A stretch of DNA of 64,000 nucleotides, taken from Hyphomonas sp. TMED17 (GTDB lineage: Bacteria; Pseudomonadota; Alphaproteobacteria; Caulobacterales; Hyphomonadaceae). Positions within the stretch are counted from its first letter, which is position 1. Each line of letters opens with the position of its first letter. The translations under genes and the position numbers were made by a program. Location of the stretch: contig NHBW01000005.1 in assembly GCA_002172915.1 (NCBI GenBank), forward strand, positions 2,722-66,721. The letters are read 5' to 3'. This document shows, one piece after another, positions 45,818-54,567 of this stretch. The notes under the pieces were generated by a model, which worked only from the letters and a program-made list of their open reading frames with translations, had not been told where the DNA came from and did no database searches.

Positions 45818-47266
45818 ATGGCGATAGCAGAATTACACTCAAAGATCGATCTAATCGGCTTTAACCTTAAAATGCTGTCAAAAGGGAAGAAACGATCCCT
45901 TCTGATCAGCGCCGGGTCTTCGGATGACAAAGCGTTTCTTTTGGATGTCTGCCGCAAAATGTCCGAAATCGGTGTGCGATTGTTTTCAACACCCGGCACC
46001 CAGCGCTTTTTGTCCGAAAATGGCGTTGCTTCAACACTGGCGGAAAAAATATCGAGCCAGAGCGAGCCGAATATCCGCTCGCTCATTGAAAATGGCAAAG
46101 TTGATTTTGTTATCAATATTATGACGGGTGATACGGGTTATGATGAAGCATCCGATGCCTCGCATATCCGATCCTTGTCCATCCGCCACGGTATTCCATT
46201 GATTACCGACCGGCTAGTTGCGCGTGAGACAATCGAAGTAGTTATCGATGATCTGAAGTCTGGTACTTTTGACTATCATATCCGTTCGGATGACCGGCCA
46301 TGGGATCTGAAAGCGCGGTTTCTGGAGCTGGTCCGGCAGCGCGGTGGTTTCGCGAACCACCACGGTCATTTTGATAAGGCATATCTGATTTCGCCGGAAA
46401 ACCTCGCGCTTGGCTTTGCCGATATGGAGAAAAAGTGGACTTTATACCGGCATTTAAAAGAAAATTATACTCACGAAGACTTGGTCGAACGTATTTCGAG
46501 AGCGGTTGAAACGGTTTACCAGCAAGGATCGAAATATTGCCGGACAATGGTTGATGCCGACCGGGTGATCGGGCTCAAGGCCATTCATGCGGCGGTCGAG
46601 GTCAAGGACCGCTATAAAGATAAAATCAGGTTTGAAATTGGAGTGCAGCCGCTCGAGGGCGTAATCGATGAAACCTCACGGGCGCAATATATTGATGCTT
46701 GTCAGATGGCTGATTTTTGCGGCGGGCTGCCGTCCCGGGACCGCCCGCAAGAGGAGCGTCACCTCGATATTGTGATGCAGACTGCCAAGGAATTTAATAA
46801 ATTTGTTGAAGTGCATGTCGATCAGGAGAACAATCCATTCCAGAATGAGACTGAATTATTGTGCCTGAAGACGATTGAGCACGGAATGCAAGGGCGGGTT
46901 TATGGCATTCATTCCATTTCTGTTTCGGCCAAGGATAATAGCGAGCAGGATCGCATTGTCGCGTTGTGCAAACAGGCTGATATCGGCATTGTCATTTGTC
47001 CTTCGGCGGCATTGTCGATGAAGCAATTGCCGATGAGCGGCCCGTTGCATAATTCAATCGGACCATTTGTGAAATTACGTGAGGCTGGCGTTCGGGCCTA
47101 TCTTGGGATCGACAATATAAACGATCTGTTTATGCCGATTGTCGATGGTGACATGTGGACCGAAGCCAGAGTGTTAATGGAAGCTTGCAGATTTTATGAT
47201 CTCGAGCAGGTTGCCGACTGGGCGTCTCTGGCCCCATTGCACCTAGCCGATGAGCTGGCTTCCTAG
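45818..47266 (+). CDS. MGS-like domain fused to cytosine-deaminase-like amidohydrolase
   Basis: Two folds in one 482-residue protein. Residues about 25-145 match the methylglyoxal-synthase-like domain found at the C-terminus of carbamoyl phosphate synthase (LFSTPGTQRFLSENG, PNIRSLIENGKVDFVINIM, HGIPLITDRLVARETIE). Residues about 170-482 are an amidohydrolase of the cytosine-deaminase clan, with metal ligands in HHGHFDK (H182, H184), H333 in VEVHVDQE, H365 in GIHSISVSA and D432 in LGIDNINDLF. The MGS part would be a regulatory ligand-binding domain and the rest a deaminase or cyclic amidohydrolase. No such pairing is known to me. It stands alone with infA 135 bases downstream. Confidence 0.82.
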   Translation: MAIAELHSKIDLIGFNLKMLSKGKKRSLLISAGSSDDKAFLLDVCRKMSEIGVRLFSTPGTQRFLSENGVASTLAEKISSQSEPNIRSLIENGKVDFVINIMTGDTGYDEASDASHIRSLSIRHGIPLITDRLVARETIEVVIDDLKSGTFDYHIRSDDRPWDLKARFLELVRQRGGFANHHGHFDKAYLISPENLALGFADMEKKWTLYRHLKENYTHEDLVERISRAVETVYQQGSKYCRTMVDADRVIGLKAIHAAVEVKDRYKDKIRFEIGVQPLEGVIDETSRAQYIDACQMADFCGGLPSRDRPQEERHLDIVMQTAKEFNKFVEVHVDQENNPFQNETELLCLKTIEHGMQGRVYGIHSISVSAKDNSEQDRIVALCKQADIGIVICPSAALSMKQLPMSGPLHNSIGPFVKLREAGVRAYLGIDNINDLFMPIVDGDMWTEARVLMEACRFYDLEQVADWASLAPLHLADELAS

Positions 47267-47401
47267 CTAATTGGCAGGTTATTTTGTGATGTCTTGGTCA
47301 AGTTGATGAAAGACCTTGCTTGCATGACCCGCTTACCGCCGCTACGAAGCTGATCACAAGCCGCCGCGGATCGATCGGCGTTAGGTTTTCATGGAGACGG
47401 A

Positions 47402-47620
47402 ATGTCAAAAGAAGAGATCATTGAGTTTAACGGTACAATCGTCGAGCTTCTGCCGAACGCGACATTTAGAGTTAAGCTGGAAAACGATCACGAGATTATC
47501 GGATATACGGCCGGGAAAATGCGGAAAAACAGAATTCGTATTCTGACTGGCGATAAAGTGCTTGTCGAAATGACGCCGTATGATTTGACCAAAGGCCGGA
47601 TTACATATCGCTTTAAATAG
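47402..47620 (+). CDS. infA: Translation initiation factor IF-1
   Basis: Essential S1/OB-fold initiation factor. The 72-residue protein has the standard sequence: [65 protein letters not shown]. Followed after 124 bases by maf, a usual alphaproteobacterial order (infA-maf). Confidence 0.98.
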   Translation: MSKEEIIEFNGTIVELLPNATFRVKLENDHEIIGYTAGKMRKNRIRILTGDKVLVEMTPYDLTKGRITYRFK

Positions 47621-47744
47621 TCCGCCCACAATTATTGTCCGGTAAAATTGATCGAGCCAAACAGGCAAAAGCCCTTAATAGTGGGAAGGCCTCGTAATCG
47701 TTGCGATGGTGCCTGTGGATCAGAAGTGTTGGTGAGGATTGCCA

Positions 47745-48320
47745 ATGTCACGAGCAAATTTGGTGTTGGCGAGTGCATCGCTCAGACGGTTACAATTGCT
47801 CGCACAGATTGGTATCGCGCCGGATCATGTCGCGCCAACGGAGATTGATGAAACACCCAGCGCGAAAGAGCTGCCCCGGCCCTATGTTGTCAGGATGGCC
47901 TCGGAAAAAGCTGCCGCTGGCCATGCCCCGGGCCAATATACTCTGGCTGGCGATACAGTTGTCGCACTGGGGCGACGTATTTTGCCAAAGGCCGAAACGC
48001 CGGCCGAAGTTGAGAACTGTTTAAAAAGTCTGAGTGGACGCGCCCATGCGGTGATGACTGCCATTTGTGTCATAGACCCGAGCGGTATCACGGGACATCG
48101 CTTAAGCGTCAGCCGCGTGCTCGTAAAGCGTTTGGACGATTGTGATATCTCCGGCTATGTGCAGTCGGATGAAGGACTGGGGAAAGCTGGCGGGTACGGC
48201 ATTCAAGGACGTGCCGGAGCATTTATTAAACGAATTAATGGAAGCTATACCGGAATTGTCGGCCTGCCGCTTTGGGAGACTGAAAGCTTGCTGACCGGAA
48301 TGGGCTATCAAGGTAAATGA
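47745..48320 (+). CDS. Maf-family nucleotide pyrophosphatase
   Basis: Maf/Ham1-like pyrophosphatase acting on non-canonical or dTTP/UTP-type nucleotides. N-terminal LVLASASLRRLQLLAQIGI, LAGDTVVALGRRILPK, and QSDEGLGKAGGYGIQGRAGAF with GSYTGIVGLPLWET are the family motifs. ATG at 47745 follows GAGGA closely; a TTG at 47739 would add two residues. It is followed after about 55 bases by a phosphatase gene, likely co-transcribed. Confidence 0.92.
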   Translation: MSRANLVLASASLRRLQLLAQIGIAPDHVAPTEIDETPSAKELPRPYVVRMASEKAAAGHAPGQYTLAGDTVVALGRRILPKAETPAEVENCLKSLSGRAHAVMTAICVIDPSGITGHRLSVSRVLVKRLDDCDISGYVQSDEGLGKAGGYGIQGRAGAFIKRINGSYTGIVGLPLWETESLLTGMGYQGK

Positions 48321-48376
48321 TGTTCTGACATGTTGAATGTCGGGTTGGGTGTTCGAAACGGACGGGACGAAAGACG

Positions 48377-49072
48377 ATGAAGATATTTGGCAAAGGCCGG
48401 CATCGCCATGTTGCCGCCGATATATCGACCAGAGAGGGCCGTCGCCGGGCTGAGCAGGAAGAGGTTTTTGGCGATCACGGCTTTTTACGCGCGTCATTTC
48501 AAAATTTACACGCGATTGGTCCCGATATGTGGCGATCAAACCAGCCAAATGCGGCCCAGATCGCGGATCATGTCCGTTTGCGCGGTATTAGGACGATAAT
48601 TAACTGTCGCGGTCCAAGCACGCGCGGATACTATTTGCTGGAACGTGAAGCTTGCGAACTTAACAATGTCGAATTGATCGATTTCCAAGTTTATTCCCGT
48701 GATACGCCGAAGGTGGAAACGGTTCTTGCGGCCAGGGATCTATTCGAGAATATCAAATATCCAGCGCTTCTGCATTGTAAGTCCGGTGCTGACCGGGCGG
48801 GTTTGATGTCTGTTTTTTATCAAATTTTTCAACGCTACTATCCTGTTAGCCTGGCCAAGCGACAATTGTCGAAAAAATACCTGCATTTGCGGGAGGGCAA
48901 GACCGGTCTTCTAGATGCGTTTTTCGAGGCCTATCTAGAGCACGCTGAAACAAGCGGCCTATCGTTTCTGGATTGGCTGACACAAGTCTATGACCGCGCC
49001 GCGATTAAGGAGAAATTCCTGAAGACGGGCGTTGCACAATTATCGCTAGATCAATTGATCCGCCGCGAGTGA
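48377..49072 (+). CDS. Tyrosine/dual-specificity phosphatase-family protein
   Basis: Protein phosphatase with the Cx5R loop HCKSGADRAG (Cys near residue 134). N-terminal RTIINCRGPSTRGYYLLEREACE and IDFQVYSRDTP fit the fold. Residues after the loop are a helical extension rich in Tyr, Leu and Lys. At 231 residues it is larger than a plain low-molecular-weight phosphatase. It could act on phosphoproteins or on lipid/phosphoinositide-type substrates. It follows maf and precedes a disrupted lipoprotein gene. Confidence 0.82.
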   Translation: MKIFGKGRHRHVAADISTREGRRRAEQEEVFGDHGFLRASFQNLHAIGPDMWRSNQPNAAQIADHVRLRGIRTIINCRGPSTRGYYLLEREACELNNVELIDFQVYSRDTPKVETVLAARDLFENIKYPALLHCKSGADRAGLMSVFYQIFQRYYPVSLAKRQLSKKYLHLREGKTGLLDAFFEAYLEHAETSGLSFLDWLTQVYDRAAIKEKFLKTGVAQLSLDQLIRRE

Positions 49073-49139
49073 CGACATTTGATGGATTTGAGCAGTTAAT
49101 CGTGGAATATTCTTTTATCGAAACTTGGGGGAAGTAATA

Positions 49140-49443
49140 ATGAAAAAAGTTTGTAGGTCTCTGCCTGTTAGTGGCGACTTTGTCAGCCTGTGGCGTGAGC
49201 TAGCGGGATCAGGTGTTCAACACCTGTATGGAAGCCGGGGAAGCGACGGCAGCCGGGTGTGACTGTTTTGCGGATGCAGCTGTTGAAAGCCTCGATTCGG
49301 AAGTGATTAGTCTGATTATTAGCCTGGCCGAAAACCCTGACGCATTTAACGCGGAATTTTTTGACAGCCTCTCGCCTGATCAGGGTGTCGCGCTTATGAG
49401 TTTCTTTATGAGCGTCAGCTCAACCTGCGAATTAGATTTATAG
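49140..49443 (+). pseudogene. Disrupted small lipoprotein gene
   Basis: GGGGGAAG eight bases before ATG at 49140 suggests a real start. From ATG, AAAAAA (six A, 49143-49148) puts the frame wrong; with one A fewer the frame encodes a short signal peptide and lipobox LVATLSAC-G (Cys codon 49189-49191) in the correct frame. That frame then meets TAG at 49201-49203, then continues open (RDQVFNTCMEAGEATAAGCDC... to the stop at 49441-49443). So two lesions appear: an extra A and a stop codon. The visible GTG at 49213 could translate the last 76 residues. It might also be regulated slippage. No homologue was recognised. Confidence 0.55.
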
Positions 49444-49540
49444 TATCTGAATTTACTGGGCCGTGCCTCGCATTTGAAATAGTAATGAATTCGGCGATCA
49501 GCTAACTGGTCGCCGGTCCGTGATGTTAAGGTCTGGATAG

Positions 49541-50383
49541 ATGAAGTTTTCGGTATTGTCGGCTTTGCCATTATTGCATGCGGGTTTTGCCGAAACTGTC
49601 ACCATGGCAAAGGCAAGCTGGCGGTATGCGCTGGCATTTGCGTTTGCTTTGGCGGCGGGCTTGAGCCTGCAAAGCGCCGTCGATTTGGGCGGGTGGCTTG
49701 GGCCGATCGTCTTGCTGTCACCCGGCATGATCGTGTTCTGTTTGTGGTCATATCAGTGCTTTCAGGCCGGCGGTCTTGCAAAGGCCGGAGCAATGCCGCG
49801 CACCGGAAGTTTAAAACTGGCCTGCGCCTATGGGCTATTCTGCATGGCGCTGTTTCTAATTGTTTTCATGCTCGCCTTGTTCCTCATCATCTTCGCAGTC
49901 GTCCTCGTTATCGGTTCCGGTTACGATCCTAGTCAGGGTGATGCCAATGATGTTACCGGCTCGGTTGAGGCGCTCCGGGAAAGCGGTGCCATTTACCTGC
50001 TTTATACGATGCTATTCCTCGCCATTGCAGGTTTTGCCCGTGTCCTCGTGAGGCTTACGGCGTTTGCACCGGCGACGGTCGATAATCATCAGATTATGAT
50101 TTTTCAGACTTGGCGCTGGACCAAGCACAAGATCCTCGACTTTTTACCAGCTATGCTGGCGCTGCAGCTGCTGCCGATTGTCGTTATATTTTACCTTGCC
50201 GGCGAAATTGGTCGGTGTGGAGAGCGCGCAATACCGGCATCGATGTCCGGCGTTTCACAAGTCGAGGTGGTCCTGACCCATTTCGCTGTTTCTGCAGTGC
50301 AAGTTAGTCTATGGCTGCCAGCCGTTTTGCTTGGTCACGGGCTGGCTACCGCAATCTATAAACGCGTCGCGCCGGTTAAGTGA
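49541..50383 (+). CDS. Multi-pass membrane protein, unknown
   Basis: About 280 residues, mostly hydrophobic. Segments near 27-45, 50-75, 90-130 (a long double segment FLIVFMLALFLIIFAVVLVIG), 150-175, 205-225 and 245-270 suggest five to six membrane helices. No family motif recognised. AAGG about ten bases upstream supports the ATG; an internal Met at 49604 is another option. It overlaps the convergent CoA-transferase by eight bases. Role unknown. Confidence 0.65.
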   Translation: MKFSVLSALPLLHAGFAETVTMAKASWRYALAFAFALAAGLSLQSAVDLGGWLGPIVLLSPGMIVFCLWSYQCFQAGGLAKAGAMPRTGSLKLACAYGLFCMALFLIVFMLALFLIIFAVVLVIGSGYDPSQGDANDVTGSVEALRESGAIYLLYTMLFLAIAGFARVLVRLTAFAPATVDNHQIMIFQTWRWTKHKILDFLPAMLALQLLPIVVIFYLAGEIGRCGERAIPASMSGVSQVEVVLTHFAVSAVQVSLWLPAVLLGHGLATAIYKRVAPVK

Positions 50384-51575
50384 TGACCTTTTTAGCAAGC
50401 AAATCGTCAATCTCCGTGCCGGAGTAGCCGATCTGTTCGAGTACAGACCGGGAATGTTGCCCGGGCTTTGGCGACGGTCCTTTTGGCCCGTCATCGGACC
50501 CCGGAAAGCGTATCGGCGAGGCAGGAGATTTGAAACTGGTACCATCGCCGCTGGCGCTGGGAACCTCGGTGATCCCGCCGGCCGCCATGACTTGCGGGTC
50601 AGCTGCGACTTCGGCCAAGGTCTGGACCGGCGCCCAGGCTAGAGATTCAGCGTCGAGCCGTTCGGTAATTTCGGCCTTCGTAAATGCGCCGAACGCTTCG
50701 TCGAGATAATCAACGAGTATCGCGGAATTTTTCCGTCGGCCTTTTGCCGATGTAAAGCGGTCATCATCGATCAGATCGGGTCGGTCGGCGGCCCGGCATA
50801 TTGGCGCCCAGTCGACGTTGCCTTGTCGGGATACAATACAGAACCAGCTATCATCCTTGGTTTTAAAGAAGTTCATGAGAGGCTGTATCTGTTCATGGCG
50901 GGATTTGGTCGAACCAATCCGGCCGAAGAATAATTGGATAGCGAAATCCGATCCCATTGCGAACAAGGCAGCTCTAAGCAAGGAGGCTTCGACTAATTGT
51001 CCCTTGCCAGTGCGCTGGGCTTGAACGAGTGCAGCACAAATGCCCGCTGCCGCCGCCATGCTTGTGGTATGATCGCCAAATGCGGTCCGGATCGGGAACG
51101 GGTCTTGCCCTTTTGGTACAGTAATCGAGGCGACCCCGGCCCGCGACCAGAAGGAGGCAACATCGAAACCCGGCTTGTCAGCATCGTCACCTTCAAGGCC
51201 GAAGCCGGTCAGCGAGCAATAGACGAGCTTCGGGTTTGTTTGTTTCAGGCTCTCATAATCCAGTCCGGATCTCGATAGTCCGCCTGGGCGGACATTGGTG
51301 AGGAACACATCCGCTTCACTGGCCAATTCACGGAGAATTTTCTGTCCCTCGGCTGTACGGGTGTCGAGCATGATCGATCGCTTACCGCGATTATCAAAAT
51401 CGAAGACTGGATTGTCTTGCAGATCAGTTCCGATTGTTGCGAAAAAATTTCGGATCGGGTCGCCGCCGGGCGGTTCGATTTTGATGACATCAGCGCCCCA
51501 GTCGCTGAGAATTCCACCGGCGCCGGGGGCCGCCATATAGGTTGCATGTTCAATTACGCGAATGCCTTCAAGCAT
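50376..51575 (-). CDS. CoA-transferase family III (CaiB/BaiF)
   Basis: Moves CoA between acids, as in formyl-CoA, carnitine or alpha-methylacyl-CoA chemistry. GIRVIEHATYMAAPGAGGILSDWGADVIKIEPPGGDP is the family start with the nucleotide-binding region; RSIMLDTRTAEGQKIL, NVRPGGLSRSGLDYESL and CSLTGFG follow, with the catalytic Asp region around PGFDVASFWSRAG. ATG at 51575 has GGAGAG six bases upstream; the frame is open to 51662 but that start has no ribosome site. 399 residues is standard. Substrate unknown; may be part of the window's acyl-CoA theme. Confidence 0.9.
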   Translation of the reverse strand: MLEGIRVIEHATYMAAPGAGGILSDWGADVIKIEPPGGDPIRNFFATIGTDLQDNPVFDFDNRGKRSIMLDTRTAEGQKILRELASEADVFLTNVRPGGLSRSGLDYESLKQTNPKLVYCSLTGFGLEGDDADKPGFDVASFWSRAGVASITVPKGQDPFPIRTAFGDHTTSMAAAAGICAALVQAQRTGKGQLVEASLLRAALFAMGSDFAIQLFFGRIGSTKSRHEQIQPLMNFFKTKDDSWFCIVSRQGNVDWAPICRAADRPDLIDDDRFTSAKGRRKNSAILVDYLDEAFGAFTKAEITERLDAESLAWAPVQTLAEVAADPQVMAAGGITEVPSASGDGTSFKSPASPIRFPGSDDGPKGPSPKPGQHSRSVLEQIGYSGTEIDDLLAKKVIT

Positions 51576-51885
51576 GCCGTTCTCTCCAATGATTGATGAC
51601 GCTGAGGCATCAGGTTTTTTATTATTCAAATTATGGGCTGAATCGCAGGTTTTGAAAGGCAATTGTACGAATATCGTATGCGTTACCTTTGTATAATGGC
51701 TGGTTGCCGGCTGGTCGCCGGCGCATTTCTACGTGCCTGTAAGTGCGATGCGTAATGAAAATTCGAGCCAGTATAGACTAGGCCTGTCGCAACTGAAGGT
51801 GCCTGCATGCAACGCGACATGCAGCCGTCTCAGCATACTTTTCATCAAACCCGGACTGTCTGAGGCCGGCGCCATTAACCGTGTG
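51576..51885. other. Intergenic space without a recognised gene
   Basis: About 310 bases between the CoA-transferase start and the end of the disrupted acetyltransferase. No convincing ORF, tRNA or terminator. A plus-strand open frame near 51733-51918 has no ribosome site and looks non-coding. Confidence 0.35.
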
Positions 51886-52464
51886 TTATTTCTCTCTACC
51901 GGGTCGAGAAATAGCTAGCCGACAAAAGGACGGCGCGTTGGTATTTTGCGCTGGCCGGAAAGCCGCCCGATAATTAAAAAACGGGCGTGGTGTGACCGGA
52001 TTATCATCCCGTAATTGCAGTGGCCGGCGCCACCAGCCGACATCATGCCAGGATCCGTTTTTGAAACCGACACGCGGATAAACCCCGATGGCTTTGAAAC
52101 CATTGCGTTCATGAAAGTGTACGCTTGCATTGTTTGGTAAGGCGATACCGGCAAAGGCATTTGCATGACCTAGTCAGACAAGCGTTGACAGGAGCTGGCG
52201 GTAAAGCATCGAGCCGATGCCTCGTCGGCGAGCTCCCTCGGCGAGATAGGCACTAACATCGCTGGACCATCTATAGGCCGAGCGCGACCTGTGCGGTGAT
52301 GCATATGCGAACCCGGCTATGCTGTCATCATCTTCTGCAACCAGCCAAGGATGCTCCAGCGGCGGGGGAATTTCCTCGAATGAAATAGCGGTATCTGTTA
52401 CAATCGGGGCATATATTCTGGCGATGCTCTCGCCATCATCGACGTTTGCAATTCGTATAATCAT
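51886..52464 (-). pseudogene. Acetyltransferase (phosphinothricin N-acetyltransferase-like), interrupted by TGA
   Basis: The first 96 codons encode a GNAT protein of the Pat/Bar type: IRIANVDDGESIARIYAPIV, FEEIPPP, AYRWSSDVSAYLAEGARRRGIGSMLYRQLLSTLV. Then TGA at 52174-52176, after which the same frame continues LGHANAFAGIALPNNASVHFHE, NGFKAIGVYPRVGFKNGSWHDVGWW, the well-known second half, to the TAA at 51886-51888. So one codon (likely CGA or TGG) became TGA. Without it the protein would have normal size. It is probably inactive unless read through. Confidence 0.75.
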
Positions 52465-52629
52465 GTTCTGTTTTTCAGTAATCAGAGAAAGATTACACGA
52501 CCGGGCCGGTTTAACAATCTTTACCGAAACCGTTGCGCTATTTCACATTGCTTATTCTATCGAACACGGAATCAAGCAAAGTAATGTGACGTGCTTTTAT
52601 TTTGGCTGGTTTTGGGAAAGATACACATC

Positions 52630-53739
52630 ATGTCCGTGATGCTAGATCGAAAGGCGAATGAGGGCTTGAGTCCGGCGGATCTTGAATCTCTGCCGAGTAA
52701 AAAACGGCCCGAAGATCGCATGAAACTAGCGGGCTATTTAGCCGGGCGGATTGTTGCGCAAAATTTAAAGAAAGCCGAACGCGACATCTCGCAGCAATTA
52801 TTGCGCGAGCTAAGTGTTGATGTCAGCGTCATGGTTCGAGGCGCGTTGGCAACAGGTTTGCGGGGATCAGCCGGTCTTCCGTACGAGATCGCCATTCAGT
52901 TTGCTTTTGATGAATTAGAGATTGCCGCTCCGATACTGGGCAATTCACCCTTACTGAAAAAACAGGATCTGGTTGAATTGGCGTTGGCTCTACCCGAAGA
53001 TAAAAAACGTGCCATTGCAAAGCGCGACGGGCTGCCAAAAGCCGTATCCGAAATTATCGGTGCGACAGGCGGGCGGGCATCAATTCTTGACCTGTTAGCC
53101 AACCCTGGAGCCAAGGTTTCGCGGTCTGCCTATGCTGATATTCTAGCGCGGTTTCCTGCTGATGCCGGCATCCATCAGGCATTAATATCGCGGCATCGCG
53201 TGCCCAAGCATGTCATACGGAATCTGGCAGCCTTGATGCCGGCCGAGCAGCGCAAAAGATTATTACCTGACTATGCCCAGCAGTCTTCCATTGAGGCGGA
53301 GCAGGGTGGCGATGCGGCCGTTGATGAACTGGACCCTATTGTGCAGTCGGATATGGTCGATGATCCTGGTGCCTTTATCTACCAGCTTGCGCAATCCGGT
53401 GAGCTTAGCCCGTCACTGGTTGTCAGAGCCGCGTGTACCGGCCATTTGACATTTGCCGAATACGCACTGGCAGAATTGTCTGGTATCCCTCACCAACGTG
53501 CGGTCTTAATGCTGCACGACGCCGGAACGCTGGGTTTGCACACGCTACTCGAGCGTGCGGGCATTCCTAAAAAGCTTTTGGGGCTGTTTGAAAACCTGAT
53601 CCAGACTTATCAGGGCCTCGAGCGCGAGGGCGGGATACGCACCCGCCATGAGCTACGCCGTCAGGTGCTGGAGCGCACGTTGAGCGAGTTTCAGCTCATT
53701 CCGAAGAAGGACCTCGATTATGTGCTTAGCAAAGTGTGA
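52630..53739 (+). CDS. DUF2336-family protein
   Basis: A 369-residue alpha-helical, HEAT-like protein of the DUF2336 family, found mainly in alphaproteobacteria. RPEDRMKLAGYLAGRIVAQNLKKAERDISQQLLRELSVDVS and LPYEIAIQFAFDELEIAAPILGNSPLLKKQDL form the conserved N-terminal part. ATG at 52630 follows GGGAAAG; the frame is open to 52591 but the extra residues are not typical. Function unknown; some members are linked to motility and cell-cycle signalling. It is convergent with the EAL-like gene next to it. Confidence 0.8.
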   Translation: MSVMLDRKANEGLSPADLESLPSKKRPEDRMKLAGYLAGRIVAQNLKKAERDISQQLLRELSVDVSVMVRGALATGLRGSAGLPYEIAIQFAFDELEIAAPILGNSPLLKKQDLVELALALPEDKKRAIAKRDGLPKAVSEIIGATGGRASILDLLANPGAKVSRSAYADILARFPADAGIHQALISRHRVPKHVIRNLAALMPAEQRKRLLPDYAQQSSIEAEQGGDAAVDELDPIVQSDMVDDPGAFIYQLAQSGELSPSLVVRAACTGHLTFAEYALAELSGIPHQRAVLMLHDAGTLGLHTLLERAGIPKKLLGLFENLIQTYQGLEREGGIRTRHELRRQVLERTLSEFQLIPKKDLDYVLSKV

Positions 53740-53763
53740 TCGAGAGAATATTCAGGCTCAGGG

Positions 53764-54453
53764 TTACGCATCAGTTCGCGGCTGGATCGCATAGTGCACG
53801 CCAAGGCTGGCGAGGTATTCGCCATCGCGCCAGGCTGCATTTTCGGCAATAACCGCCCAGTCTTCGCGCCGAGCTTGCTCAAGCAGGTGCGTGTTCTCCT
53901 TGGAATCGACCCAGCCCGCATCAATTTTGATGGCGCCAATTAGCCCTGGGGTAATATTGAGGGCCGATCCGTCGTCAAACTGGGTGGCATCCAAGGTGAT
54001 ATGAAAGCCAGCATCGGCAAATGGTTTTAGGAGTTGTGACGGGGTTGAGCGCGTTGAAGCAAGTGCGCCAAGGCTGACTTCGAAGCTGAATTCTCCGGCG
54101 GACGCCGTTGTATGATCAAGTGATGCTGCGCATCTGCTTCCCATCCCATTATGAAATAGACTTGCGCGCGGCATTTTTAGCGAGACCGGGAGTTTCGTGT
54201 TCAAGGATACGCCCGTATCTGCCAATGCGATCAGGTGCTGGCAGAGCCAGTCGGCGGGCGTATTGGGTGCCACTGCCGATAGACGCAGTTGACTGCGGGG
54301 GCCAAACCGAGGGCGATCATCAAATTCACTCTGGGTTTCGGCGGCAAACGAAACGATTTCTCCGCTAACCAAATTAACGATCGGCACAAAGCGCATTGCC
54401 GATTGGATTGAGTTCTGGAAAACTCTCGAATGTATGTGATGAATTTGTTGCAT
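53764..54453 (-). CDS. Degenerate EAL-domain protein
   Basis: A short (229-residue) protein that aligns with the EAL phosphodiesterase fold: FVPIVNLVSGEIVSFAAE (usually QPIVDLATGRVVGYEALLR), GEFSFEVSLGAL (usually LELTE), FADAGFHITLDATQFDD (usually DDFGTG), LIGAIKIDAGWV (usually LKIDRSFV). The glutamate of EAL and the DDFGTG acids are absent, so it should not cleave cyclic-di-GMP and may only bind it or a partner. The N-terminus has no membrane segment. Adjacent to the DUF2336 gene (convergent). Confidence 0.65.
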   Translation of the reverse strand: MQQIHHIHSRVFQNSIQSAMRFVPIVNLVSGEIVSFAAETQSEFDDRPRFGPRSQLRLSAVAPNTPADWLCQHLIALADTGVSLNTKLPVSLKMPRASLFHNGMGSRCAASLDHTTASAGEFSFEVSLGALASTRSTPSQLLKPFADAGFHITLDATQFDDGSALNITPGLIGAIKIDAGWVDSKENTHLLEQARREDWAVIAENAAWRDGEYLASLGVHYAIQPRTDA

Positions 54454-54567
54454 AATATGCCCGTCAAGCTGGTGTGTGAGACTGTGCTACAGGCAGAAAG
54501 TTGAGATCTAACGGACAAAGATCCGTGGATTTATGAGAAATTTGATTGAATTTTGTGAGGAGGAAGC

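Noticed and set aside
52174-52176. TGA as selenocysteine in the acetyltransferase
   Set aside because: Pat/Bar enzymes do not use selenocysteine and no SECIS-like stem is apparent downstream; a nonsense change is simpler.
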